Assembly: GCF_004138325.1 (NCBI RefSeq)
Contig: NZ_SBLB01000005.1
Coordinates: 310,001-374,000 of the forward strand
Reading direction: 5' to 3'
Source of the DNA: Spirosoma sordidisoli
Lineage (GTDB): Bacteria; Bacteroidota; Bacteroidia; Cytophagales; Spirosomataceae
DNA: 64,000 bases
Shown: piece after piece, positions 1 through 8,690 of the stretch
Position numbering within the stretch: position 1 is the first letter of the stretch
Layout of the letters: every line of letters begins with the position of its first letter
Position numbers and translations under genes: made by a program
Notes under the pieces: model-generated
What the model was told of the DNA's origin: nothing
The model's input: only the letters and a program-made list of their open reading frames with translations
Database searches by the model: none

Positions 1-2573
1 TCGGTCCAGGCCGCATCGCGTACCATGCCGAGCGCGGCAAACTCCGGTGCGAACCGGGCCGATACGTCCTGGAAATAGCCCCCGCCGTCGTTCTGAAGGA
101 GGTAGCTCGGTGGAGTGAGACCGTACTCCTGCGGGTAACTCCGGCTACCGACAAAGAGGTCCAGGTCGCCATCGCCATCGTAATCCATCGGAACGATAAC
201 GCCTGTATTCATGCCGGTTGGCGGCAGGGCGCGGCCGTTCAGGGTAAACTGGCCGTGGCCGTCGTTCAGGTACAGTCGGTTCATCAGTTCCGGCGAACCG
301 GCCGCAACCTGGTTGCCTCCGCTCCCGATGACCAGGTCCAGATCGCCGTCGTTGTCGGCGTCGAAGAGCTGGGCGGCCGTATCTTCAAAGGAGGCAAGCC
401 GGGTAAAAATGGTCTGGGCTGAGGGCTGAAATCCGGTGGCCGTCTGCCGATAAAGCTGGCCGGGCTGCCCTTTGGCTCCGCCGATGTAAAGGTCATCGCG
501 CCCGTCGCCGTCGACGTCGCCGATGGCGGCTTTGGGCCCTTCGGTCGAGAGTCGGGCGGGGATGTTTCGTTCGTTATAAAAATCGTCGTATGGGTCTTCC
601 CGGTGCGCAACGAAGGGCGACTGTATCCGTTCGAGCAGAGTGGGGCCGGTGCGTTGGGGCCGGACCGGGGCCGGGGGCCGAGCGTCGCGGATGGAGAGGG
701 TGAGGAGTCGGTCGGTTTTGGGTGCGTTGATCAGACTGACGCGCCCGTCATACCACCGGATGCGGAGCGAGTCGGGCTGCCCGATGGCGCCCAGTCCGAG
801 CGTTTGTACGTACTCGGTGCTGGACTGAAAACCGCGGGAGGGCGCCAGGTAGCGGCTGATAACCTGCCCCCGGTGAATCAGTTCGATGGTTGAGCCGATG
901 GCAAAGGTATTGAGTCCCTCGCCTACCAGTTTTACTTTCAGATAATGATGGTCCGGCGCTTTCTGTCCGGCGTGGTTCTGGTAGATGAGGCAGGGCTGGT
1001 TTACGGTGTTGACAACCAGGTCGAGGTCACCGTCGTTGTCGAGGTCGGCGTAGGCGGCTCCGTTTGAGAACGACGGGTCGCCGAGGCCCATCTGCCGGGC
1101 GTTTTCGGTAAACGTCAGGTTGCGGTTATTATGAAAGAAGGTATTCGGAATAGGAGTAGAGGGCATGTTGCGCACGACCTCGTCGAACTCTTTCTTTTTG
1201 CCGGACATGGCCTTGGTCTGGGCCAGATCGTTAGCGAAGAAATCGATAAAGTCCTGATCGATGACGTCGTGGTAAATGCCGTTACAGACATAGATATCGT
1301 TGTATCCGTCGTTATCGGCGTCGAACAGCAGCGCCCCCCAGCTCCAGTCGCTGGCGGCCACGTCGGCATAATAGGCAATTTCGCTGAAGGTGCCGTCCTG
1401 GTTGTTGAGCTGGAGGCAGTTTTGCTGATACTGATTATAGAAGCCGCGCTCTTTTTTGAGGTTGAAGAGATAATGATTCTCGAACGAGGAGGTTGTTTTC
1501 TTCCGAAATTCATCGCGGGGCAGCATCTCGGTCGTGAACAGTTCGGGATAGCCGTCGTTGTTGATATCGCCCAGATCGGCGCCCATAGACGCGATGCTGA
1601 GATGGTTCATCCGGCGCTCGATGTCTTCGCGGAAGGTGCCGTCCTGGTTATTGATATAGAGGTAGTCTTTTTCAAAAAAGTCATTGGAAACGTAAACGTC
1701 GGGCCAGCTATCGTTGTTGACGTCGCCGATGGTCACGCCCAGCCCGAACCCGATCAGGCTGCTGTAAATACCGGCCTGCTCACTCACGTCGACAAATACC
1801 GGCGTCCGAACCGGCTTGGTTTCTGCCCCGCGCTCTACCGTCATATTGCGCATAAGTCGGTCACCACCGCCTTTGAGAAAATCCTTGACGGGCCAGTCTT
1901 TAGCCCGCAGCGTTCGGTTGTTGGCAAAGTCGAGGGTATTGACGGGGATGAAGCTATTGTTGAGAATATAGCAGTCGAGGTCACCATCGCGGTCGTAGTC
2001 GAAAAAGGCCGCGTGGGTAGTGTAGCCGTTATCGTCGAGTCCGTACTGACGGGCCGATTCGGTAAAGGTCGGTACGCCGTTTTTCAGGCCGTTATTGATG
2101 TAGAGTTCGTTATGCTGGCCAATGCCTTTTTGATAACCCGCGTAGCAGACGTAAATATCGAGCCAGCCGTCGCTGTTGATATCGACCATGACGACGCCGG
2201 TGCCCCACTTGCCCGTACCGCCCACGCCTGCCTGGTCGGTAATATCGGTAAACTGCCAGTTGCCCGTGCCGGGTTTGGTCTGGTTGAGGTACAGCTTGTT
2301 GGCGCCCATGTTAGCCGTGAAGTAAACATCGGGCAGGCCGTCGTTGGTGAGGTCGCCCACGGCTACGCCCCCGCCATTATAGAAGTTGCGGTAGTTGAAG
2401 ATGTTGAAATCTTCGCGGTTGACCACCTTGTTCTCGAACGTGATGCCGATCCGGTCGTTATCCATTCGCTCGAACAGGGCTTTATCGGCCGGGGTCGAGC
2501 AGGCGAAGAGACTGGCCAGCAGGGCGAGTACAACAGCCGGTACTAAAGCCGGACGAAATAGGGTTGAATTCAC
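1..2573 (-). CDS. CRTAC1/ASPIC-UnbV-type VCBS-repeat lipoprotein, C-terminus beyond window edge
   Basis: Exported lipoprotein made of FG-GAP/VCBS beta-propeller blades; no biochemical role is established for this family in Bacteroidota. The frame is open from GTG at 2573 to base 1 (about 857 codons). An in-frame TAA lies five codons upstream of the GTG and no ATG precedes the signal peptide, so the GTG start is well supported. The signal peptide ends in lipobox LFAC (Cys25). The family signature YNGGGVAVGD is at about residues 65-74. Several calcium-loop-like DxDxDGxxD motifs follow (DYDRDGDLD, DLDNDGDLD, DADNDGDLD), and an ASPIC/UnbV segment with SRGFQSS lies near residues 555-620, then a second propeller. 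Relatives in this window are about 1100 aa, so roughly 250 residues are missing. It is the last visible gene of the left SusC-SusD arm, 42 bp after the small lipoprotein gene. Confidence 0.9.
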   Translation of the reverse strand, partial: MNSTLFRPALVPAVVLALLASLFACSTPADKALFERMDNDRIGITFENKVVNREDFNIFNYRNFYNGGGVAVGDLTNDGLPDVYFTANMGANKLYLNQTKPGTGNWQFTDITDQAGVGGTGKWGTGVVMVDINSDGWLDIYVCYAGYQKGIGQHNELYINNGLKNGVPTFTESARQYGLDDNGYTTHAAFFDYDRDGDLDCYILNNSFIPVNTLDFANNRTLRAKDWPVKDFLKGGGDRLMRNMTVERGAETKPVRTPVFVDVSEQAGIYSSLIGFGLGVTIGDVNNDSWPDVYVSNDFFEKDYLYINNQDGTFREDIERRMNHLSIASMGADLGDINNDGYPELFTTEMLPRDEFRKKTTSSFENHYLFNLKKERGFYNQYQQNCLQLNNQDGTFSEIAYYADVAASDWSWGALLFDADNDGYNDIYVCNGIYHDVIDQDFIDFFANDLAQTKAMSGKKKEFDEVVRNMPSTPIPNTFFHNNRNLTFTENARQMGLGDPSFSNGAAYADLDNDGDLDLVVNTVNQPCLIYQNHAGQKAPDHHYLKVKLVGEGLNTFAIGSTIELIHRGQVISRYLAPSRGFQSSTEYVQTLGLGAIGQPDSLRIRWYDGRVSLINAPKTDRLLTLSIRDARPPAPVRPQRTGPTLLERIQSPFVAHREDPYDDFYNERNIPARLSTEGPKAAIGDVDGDGRDDLYIGGAKGQPGQLYRQTATGFQPSAQTIFTRLASFEDTAAQLFDADNDGDLDLVIGSGGNQVAAGSPELMNRLYLNDGHGQFTLNGRALPPTGMNTGVIVPMDYDGDGDLDLFVGSRSYPQEYGLTPPSYLLQNDGGGYFQDVSARFAPEFAALGMVRDAAWT

Positions 2574-2615
2574 GCGGTTGCGTCGTTACGGTGTCTGTCA
2601 AAAGAGGGGATGGGC

Positions 2616-3173
2616 TCAGAAGAACACGTCTTTTCGGGTGACGTGCTGAAGTCGCAGGCTGGGGTTTCGGATCACGATCAGCCCCTGTACGGTAATCCAT
2701 TTGGTGGGTATCCGCTGAAATTCATACTTACCCGCTTTGCCGGTCAGGCGCATGACAAGTTTGTTGTCCGACAGACTTTCAACGGTAATGGTGCCGTCGG
2801 TCATCAGGTAGCCTTCGCCCCGCCGGTTGGCTTTGTCGATCAGCCGGCCGATCATAACGCTGCCCGCCACCTGGTTGTCGAGGAATACCTGCCGCCTGAT
2901 GGGTTTTTCTTTGTACCAGTCGCTGCCGCTGAACGCTACAATGATATTGCTGTCAAACTGATCGAACAGGTTGAGTCGCATATACGTATCGTAGACATCG
3001 ACCGGTCCGCTGAACCGACTCTCGGTCGGGTAGAAATCGGCACCGTCGAGTTGAATCCAGACCCGGGCCTGGCCCGGTTTAAGCGATGCATACAACTCAT
3101 CGACAGAGGCCTCTGTGCGGCAGCCCGCCAGCCAGCCAGCCAGCAGGCCCATGAGCAGAAAAGAAAGTTTCAT
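2616..3173 (-). CDS. small lipoprotein of unknown function in the left SusCD arm
   Basis: I do not recognise this 185-aa protein. ATG at 3173 gives a clean lipoprotein signal peptide, MKLSFLLMGLLAGWLAGC (Cys18). A longer frame begins at 3242 but would put 23 residues before the signal peptide and run through the hairpin at 3207-3238, so I reject that start. The mature part is beta-rich looking with no cysteines and no obvious catalytic motif. It lies between a SusD gene and a CRTAC1-type gene on the same strand. This suggests an accessory surface component of that locus (inference). The right arm of the locus has no equivalent gene. Confidence 0.75.
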   Translation of the reverse strand: MKLSFLLMGLLAGWLAGCRTEASVDELYASLKPGQARVWIQLDGADFYPTESRFSGPVDVYDTYMRLNLFDQFDSNIIVAFSGSDWYKEKPIRRQVFLDNQVAGSVMIGRLIDKANRRGEGYLMTDGTITVESLSDNKLVMRLTGKAGKYEFQRIPTKWITVQGLIVIRNPSLRLQHVTRKDVFF

Positions 3174-3206
3174 GGTACGATGGATACGGAAGTACAGGAA
3201 AGAAAT

Positions 3207-3238
3207 ATCCCCAAAACGCCCAACGGCGTTTTGGGGAT
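3207..3238 (-). terminator. 14-bp perfect hairpin after the left SusD gene
   Basis: ATCCCCAAAACGCC at 3207-3220 pairs perfectly with 3225-3238 around a CAAC loop. It lies 18 bp past the SusD stop codon and 33 bp before the next start. Read leftward it is followed by ATTTCTTTCC, a weak T-tract. It could be a full or partial terminator or an RNA-stabilising 3' stem separating the transporter genes from the lipoprotein genes. Confidence 0.75.
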
Positions 3239-3256
3239 GCATAGACAGGCCGGCAA

Positions 3257-4750
3257 TTAATAGCCTGGGTTCTGTTTCAGGTTCGGGTTCGATACTGTAG
3301 CGTCAGACGGAATGGGGAACAGTACCGTGTGCGCGCTCTTGTTGTCAACCCCGGTGCCGGTCAGGAACTTGCCAAAGCGAACTTCTACCGTCCGCTTGCC
3401 GCCTTCCCAGTAGGTTTCGCGACCGATCTCGTCGAACATGGCATCTTCGGTCAGTGACGTCAGCGCCGACGCACCCCGCAGTTTGCGGAGGTCGTTTACC
3501 TGCGCCAGTGCCGCGGCCGCGTTACCCGAACGCAGTAGCGCTTCGGCTTTCATCAGGTACGCATCGCCATAACGGGCAATGATGTACTTGTTGGCGTCGG
3601 CGGGGTGGTACTTGATAACCCGGATTCCTTTGTCGGTAGGCGTACCGGCCAGCGTTACGTCGCGGGTGAACTGCAGCGGCTTCTGCGTGCGGGAGTCGAC
3701 GATGGCCGCGCCTTTGTCGTTATACTGCTGCCCGATCAGGAAGCCCCGGCCAATGCCCGAGAATTCTTTCCCGTCTCTCTTGGCCGGTACACCCTTCCGG
3801 ATATCGCTCGTCTCGAACTTGTCATAAAAGTCGGCCAGGGTAGCAAAACCGTTCCAGCCCGAGGGGTTCTGATCGTAGTGCAGCGTCATGTACCAGCGGT
3901 TCTGCGGAGAGCCCTGCGCACCCGTCAGGATGATCTCGTTGGCAGCCGTTTTGGTGAAGTTGCTGAAATAATCGGGGTTCAGCTTAAAGCCGGCTGCGGT
4001 GATGGCGTCAACGGCCTTAACCACGTTGTCCATGTCGGCCTTATCGAAGGTATAGGGGCCTTCGGCTTTGGCTGATTTGAACACCGCCTTGTTCAGATAC
4101 AGTTTCGCCAGCAGGTAGTTGGCCGCTGCTTTCGTACCGATCGAGTTGTCGGACGATGCCGGGTTAGCCTCGGTCAGTGCCGGCAGGGCTTCGGTCAGGT
4201 CTTTCAGGATAAAGTCGAAAGCTTCTGACCGGCTTTTCACCTTCGGGTTGTCGTTTACCCCTTCAGTAGCCTCGCGGAACGGAACCTGGCCCCAGTAGTC
4301 CATGACATAGAACATATTCCAGGCCCGGAGAAACTTAGCCTGAGCAGCCTGGGCGGGCGTTGGGCTAGAGGCCAGAATCTGCGTGCACTTGAACACCTGC
4401 GAGTTCAGGTTGTTCCAGGCGTTCAGGTTCCAGGAGTGGGTAGCATCCCAGGTGTGCTGATCAAGCGTGCGCCATACGCCATTATCGCCCCAGTCGACAC
4501 CGCGCGTGGGCGGAATCATTTCGGCCGTGGTATGCTCACCCAGGGCATAGATATTGGCCTGGTCTGAAAACTGGTTACCCAGATCGTTGTAAACCGCCTG
4601 AAGCGACTGCGCTACGTCGACGGATTTGAACCCACCGGCCGACTTAACGACCAGCGAATCTTTCTCGACCACATTCAGGTCTGTGCACGACGACAGCACA
4701 GCCAGTACAGCGGTCATACTCAATACCTTGCTTGTTATATGCGTGTTCAT
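3257..4750 (-). CDS. SusD/RagB family outer-membrane lipoprotein
   Basis: 497 aa. This is the surface-exposed ligand-capture lid that pairs with the adjacent SusC-type TonB-dependent channel. The lipoprotein signal is MNTHITSKVLSMTAVLAVLSSC (Cys at 22 by my count). Family hallmarks are FLRAWNMFYVMDYWGQVPF in the N-terminal SusD-like half, TPR-type helices, a YLMKAEALLR helix near residue 400, REtYWEG-type wording in the C-terminal part, and the typical ending PNLKQNPGY. The start is 26 bp after the SusC stop, so the two are cotranscribed. It is clearly paralogous to the SusD at 11944-13494 (both have QANTYALGEH and DQHTWDATH/HQHSWDATH-like stretches), which shows that the two arms are duplicates. 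The substrate cannot be read from the sequence. Confidence 0.95.
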   Translation of the reverse strand: MNTHITSKVLSMTAVLAVLSSCTDLNVVEKDSLVVKSAGGFKSVDVAQSLQAVYNDLGNQFSDQANIYALGEHTTAEMIPPTRGVDWGDNGVWRTLDQHTWDATHSWNLNAWNNLNSQVFKCTQILASSPTPAQAAQAKFLRAWNMFYVMDYWGQVPFREATEGVNDNPKVKSRSEAFDFILKDLTEALPALTEANPASSDNSIGTKAAANYLLAKLYLNKAVFKSAKAEGPYTFDKADMDNVVKAVDAITAAGFKLNPDYFSNFTKTAANEIILTGAQGSPQNRWYMTLHYDQNPSGWNGFATLADFYDKFETSDIRKGVPAKRDGKEFSGIGRGFLIGQQYNDKGAAIVDSRTQKPLQFTRDVTLAGTPTDKGIRVIKYHPADANKYIIARYGDAYLMKAEALLRSGNAAAALAQVNDLRKLRGASALTSLTEDAMFDEIGRETYWEGGKRTVEVRFGKFLTGTGVDNKSAHTVLFPIPSDATVSNPNLKQNPGY

Positions 4751-4776
4751 GAGTCTTTTTAAACTAATTGATTGAA

Positions 4777-7700
4777 TTAGAATGCGATGTTGGCACCCAG
4801 AGTCCAGGTACGAGCGCGGGGATAGGCTGTGTAATCGATACCCAGCGATGGTACACCGTTCAGCGATTTGTTGGTATTTACCTCAGGATCCTGGCCTGTG
4901 TATTTGGTAATGACGAAGAGGTTCTGACCGGTCAGGAACAGCCGCAGGTTTGAGAGGGCTTTGTTACCCGTGTTGAAACGGTAGCCGAGGCTCAGGTTCT
5001 GCAGGCGAACGAACGATCCGTTTTCGAGGAAGCGGGTCGATACGTCAGGTGCGTTGAAGGGGCCTTCTTTCAGGCTAGGTACATCGCGGGTTACGTTGCG
5101 GCCGTTGTTGAAAGCACCCTTGGTAAAGAAGGCGTTGGCGTTGTTGTTGTAGATGTAGTTGCCGAACACCCCGTTGAAGAAGAAGCTCAGGTTCCAGTTG
5201 CCGTAGTGCAGGTTATTGGTCAGACCGCCTGTAAAGGTTGGCAGCGGGCTCTTGCCGATGAACTTCTGAACATCGCCACCCGTATAGATGGTGTTGCCCG
5301 CTTCATCGTAACCGCCAAACTCGCGCAGGAAGAACGCAAACAACGGCTGATCGTTGGCGATCCGCTGGGCAAAGGCGCCCGTCAGACCCTGGCCGCTGAT
5401 GCCGCCGGTGTTGATCAGACCACCGTAATTTTTCACGATGTTCTTGTTGTACGCTGCGTTGAACTGTACATCCCAGCCAAACTTAGGTTTATCGACGATG
5501 CCGATGTTCAGACCAAGTTCAACCCCAGTGTTGTACACGTTAGCGTCGAGGTTTCTCCAGACGAAAGGCGTCAGGGCTGGTTGCGCCGACGTAACCTGAA
5601 TCAGCAGGTCCTTGGTGTCTTTCCGGTAGAAATCGATCGAACCCGTTACGCGGCTGCCGGCAATGCCGAAGTCGACACCGGCGTTGAACTGGGCCGTAGA
5701 TTCCCATTTCAGATCCGGGTTGGGGAACGATACGTCACTCAGGCCACCGCCGTTGATGTTATCCGACGATGCATTGAAACCCCAGTCGCCGAATCGCTGG
5801 CGCTGATCGTAGAGGTTGTGCGGAATCGACTGGTTACCCGTTACGCCGTAGCCCAACCGAACTTTCAGGTCGGAGAAGACCGCTTTTGGAATGAACGACT
5901 CTTCGCCCAGGCGGTAGGCAACGGCGGCCGATGGGAAATAACCGTACTTGTTACCACCCCCAAAGCGGGTCGAGCCGTCGGCCCGCAGCGTGGCCGTCGT
6001 GATCAGCTTGCCAATGGTCAGGTTTACCCGGCCGAAGTACGACTGCAGTTCATCTTTGGTATAAGCTGTATTCTGGATCAGGCTACCAAAGCCCTTCGAG
6101 TTATCGGCAGAGGCTGCGTTGTTGATCATCAGATCCAGATCACCCGTCCGGAAGTTCGTTGCCGTAGCCCGCTGGAAGGAGTATTCGAAGCTCTGGTACG
6201 AGTAACCCAGCAGCGCGTTCAGACTTACGTTCTTGTTGATCTCCTTGTCGTAAGTGAAGTAGTTCTCCATCAGATTGTTATTAATCTGAATGTCGGTCAG
6301 GTACAGGCGGCCAACGTTCTGGATGTCCTGGTAGACGAGGTCCTTGGAGAAAGCAGCTTTCCGTGACGACATCGACTTGTCGAAGCCCAGTACCGTCTTG
6401 AATTTCAGACCGGCTGCAATCTCGTATTCGGCATTGAGGTTACCCAGTGCCCGCAGCGTTTTGGTATTGTCGCGCGACAGGTCGAGCAGGGCCTGTGGGT
6501 TCGGCTCGGCTACGTTGGTCGACTGATAGAGAGTGCCGTCCGGATTATAAACGCGTAGCGTCGGATTCGATTTCAGGATACCAGCCAGCAGGTCACCCTG
6601 GTAACCGGCGTTGTCGGTAACCGGAATGTTTCCATCCTGGGTTTCCGATACCGTAGCCTGGATACCGATATTCAGCTTATTATTGATGAACTTCTTGTTG
6701 CCATTGAAGGTAGCGCTCAGGCGGTTGAGCGAGCTCTTCTGCATGATACCCTGCTGATCGAGGTAGCCAAGTGAGAAGCGGTAGTTGCCCGTTCCGTCAC
6801 CACCACCGTAAGCGAGGTTATGCTGGCTGGTCAGACCCGTCCGGAACAGTACATCCTGCCAGTCGGTGCTGACACCCCGATCCTGGGAGGGTTGCAGCTT
6901 TGCATATTCTTGAGGACTCAGCAGGTCGTAGCGTTTGGTGATGTCGCTGATCCCGAATGAGGGGGAATATTCGAGGCTGCCTTTGCCCGACTTTCCTTTT
7001 TTGGTCGTGATCAGGACAACGCCGTTAGCACCGCGCGATCCGTAGATGGCCGTGGCCGACGCATCTTTCAGAATGTCGATGCTCTGAATGTCTTCCGGGT
7101 TCAGGAAGTTGAGGGGGTTCCGGGGCGAAGAGTTACCGATACCTGAGTTCTGACCATCCGACTGGGTGTTATCACCACTGAGGGGTACGCCGTCAATGAC
7201 GAAGAGTGGGTTATTACCGTTCCGTACGGATGATGTACCCCGGATACGAATGTTGATACCACCGCCCGGCTCACCGCTGTTCTGGGTGATGGCGACCCCG
7301 GGTACCCGGCCCTGCATGAGCTGCTCGGGCGAGGTGATGATCCCTTTGTTAAAGTCTTTAGTGCCAATTACGTTCACCGCGCCGGTAGCGTCTTTCTTCT
7401 TCACCGAGCCATAACCAATAACAACGACTTCGTTCAGGGTCTGATTATCTTCGGTCAGCGACACGTTAATGACGCTCTGATTGCCGACTGTAACTTCCTG
7501 CGAGGTATACCCCACAAAGCTGAAGACCAGCACGGCCCGATCTGGAACCGCAATACGGTAGTTGCCGGAGGCATCTGAGTTGGTTCCGCGCTGAGAGCCT
7601 TTGACCGCAATGCTCACACCAGGCATAGCAGCCCCATTAGCATCCTTCACAACGCCAGAGACCTGCCGGTCCTGCGCCCATGCGCTAACTGTTACAGCGA

Positions 7701-7788
7701 AAAATAGTGTGGTAAGCAGGAGCCTGCTTACGAGAGTAGTAAGTCGGTAACAGCTGATCCGGCTCACCACTGCGTAATTGTGCATCAT
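4777..7788 (-). CDS. SusC/RagA family TonB-linked outer-membrane transporter
   Basis: 1003 aa. TonB-dependent outer-membrane channel that imports a bulky ligand handed over by its SusD partner. The signal peptide ends near SAWAQ (about residue 39). A carboxypeptidase-regulatory-like domain follows (VSGVVKDANGAAMPGV, residues about 43-120), with the TonB/plug transition NEVVVIGYGSVKKKDATGAV. The plug contains the SusC signature GVNIRIRG-like GGINIRIRGTSSVRNG and SIDILKDASATAIYGSRGANG. The remainder is a 22-strand barrel ending in aromatic F. The start has two adjacent ATGs (7788, 7785). It lacks an STN domain, so anti-sigma-type signalling is not expected. It is transcribed leftward from the AT-rich control region shared with the paralogue at 8691. 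Confidence 0.97.
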   Translation of the reverse strand: MMHNYAVVSRISCYRLTTLVSRLLLTTLFFAVTVSAWAQDRQVSGVVKDANGAAMPGVSIAVKGSQRGTNSDASGNYRIAVPDRAVLVFSFVGYTSQEVTVGNQSVINVSLTEDNQTLNEVVVIGYGSVKKKDATGAVNVIGTKDFNKGIITSPEQLMQGRVPGVAITQNSGEPGGGINIRIRGTSSVRNGNNPLFVIDGVPLSGDNTQSDGQNSGIGNSSPRNPLNFLNPEDIQSIDILKDASATAIYGSRGANGVVLITTKKGKSGKGSLEYSPSFGISDITKRYDLLSPQEYAKLQPSQDRGVSTDWQDVLFRTGLTSQHNLAYGGGDGTGNYRFSLGYLDQQGIMQKSSLNRLSATFNGNKKFINNKLNIGIQATVSETQDGNIPVTDNAGYQGDLLAGILKSNPTLRVYNPDGTLYQSTNVAEPNPQALLDLSRDNTKTLRALGNLNAEYEIAAGLKFKTVLGFDKSMSSRKAAFSKDLVYQDIQNVGRLYLTDIQINNNLMENYFTYDKEINKNVSLNALLGYSYQSFEYSFQRATATNFRTGDLDLMINNAASADNSKGFGSLIQNTAYTKDELQSYFGRVNLTIGKLITTATLRADGSTRFGGGNKYGYFPSAAVAYRLGEESFIPKAVFSDLKVRLGYGVTGNQSIPHNLYDQRQRFGDWGFNASSDNINGGGLSDVSFPNPDLKWESTAQFNAGVDFGIAGSRVTGSIDFYRKDTKDLLIQVTSAQPALTPFVWRNLDANVYNTGVELGLNIGIVDKPKFGWDVQFNAAYNKNIVKNYGGLINTGGISGQGLTGAFAQRIANDQPLFAFFLREFGGYDEAGNTIYTGGDVQKFIGKSPLPTFTGGLTNNLHYGNWNLSFFFNGVFGNYIYNNNANAFFTKGAFNNGRNVTRDVPSLKEGPFNAPDVSTRFLENGSFVRLQNLSLGYRFNTGNKALSNLRLFLTGQNLFVITKYTGQDPEVNTNKSLNGVPSLGIDYTAYPRARTWTLGANIAF

Positions 7789-7874
7789 AAATTGAAAATG
7801 GATTAAGTATAAGTACTAGGTTACCGCCTGTGCTATCTAACGGGTATATTCCTAAATATTACCAAAAAGTGGTA

Positions 7875-7893
7875 CTATTTAATCATTAAATAG
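7875..7893. promoter_or_regulatory. 19-bp palindrome, candidate operator of left SusC gene
   Basis: CTATTTAAT-C-ATTAAATAG is a perfect dyad with a one-base centre. It lies 87 bp upstream of the leftward SusC start. A site for a dimeric regulator is plausible. In DNA this AT-rich a chance dyad is possible, so support is moderate. Confidence 0.35.
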
Positions 7894-8425
7894 CAATAGG
7901 GCTGCAAATAACTAGATATTATATTAAAAGAGCAATACGGGCACATGTAATTTTTATGTAAAAAATTATTCCATAATTTATGTAGATATACTTAAGTAAA
8001 TGCCTGATTTAGACTGACTGAGCCATAGTATGCCTGTTCGCTAAATTGAAAAGCGGGAATGAAAGGGCATTAGCTGGATACAGAAGCGATCAAGCGTGCG
8101 GTTTTGAGCGGTTCGACCCAGTTGATTTGACTCAAACTCAGGTTGTGACCAGATGATCTTGGGGCAATTTATAGCCTGGAAACAGACTGGCAGACGGCTT
8201 TTTTTTACTATAAATGGTACTTTTTTTCCTCAATTAATCCTACGTGAATATCCCTGAACCAGGTAAAAGCGTAGGGAAAAGGCGTAACGATAATAATGGT
8301 AACTTATTCAGTAACAGACAGAAAGATTATGATTTTTTAACCTTAAAGTACAAAACTGGTAGCTGCTCACTTCCTCGATATAGTACTATATTTACCAATA
8401 GTAGACCGATTTTAACAATTCCCTA

Positions 8426-8458
8426 TTTGCGTTTGTCGAATCAAGATAGCTACTTTTG
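8426..8458 (+). promoter_or_regulatory. candidate Bacteroidota promoter for right SusC gene
   Basis: TTTG at 8426-8429 (-33 element) and TACTTTTG at 8451-8458 (-7 element, consensus TAnnTTTG) are separated by 21 bp. This fits the primary sigma factor consensus known for Bacteroidota. The implied leader is about 225 nt. No other good match is closer to the start codon. Confidence 0.45.
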
Positions 8459-8690
8459 CTATAGATTATACTTTGACTATAGGCTATACTAAGTCTGTAT
8501 CAAAGCTTTATTTAGTAGGTTATTGACTAGCGTCTGTCCATCTGAATTCAGTCTCCCGGACTGTATCCTGTTACGATGATCATTCAATGTTATGAAACCA
8601 GGATGGCCTCATTCGCTGCCTCAGCAGACAGTTAGCTTAGGCAGTAACCAAAACCTTTTTTAATTATTCAAAACATTTTACTGTAAACCT

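Larger units (their letters stand above)
7789..8690. promoter_or_regulatory. AT-rich divergent control region between the two SusC genes
   Basis: 902 bp without a credible gene, much richer in A+T than the flanking genes. It must contain the start signals for both SusCD arms. Visible elements are a 9+1+9 palindrome at 7875-7893 and a promoter-like pair at 8426-8458, both listed separately. I found no exact TAnnTTTG box pointing left within 300 bp of the left SusC start. A short open frame at 8244-8492 is low-complexity and not considered real. Confidence 0.7.

Noticed and set aside
1131..2546. 471-codon open frame on the plus strand
   Set aside because: Opposite the GTG-started CRTAC1-type gene, whose Asp-rich loops and lipoprotein signal are unmistakable; the plus-strand translation has no recognisable motif.
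8244..8492. 82-codon frame in the AT-rich control region
   Set aside because: Tyr/Ser/Asn-rich low-complexity product in AT-rich DNA, overlapping the promoter-like element at 8426-8458.
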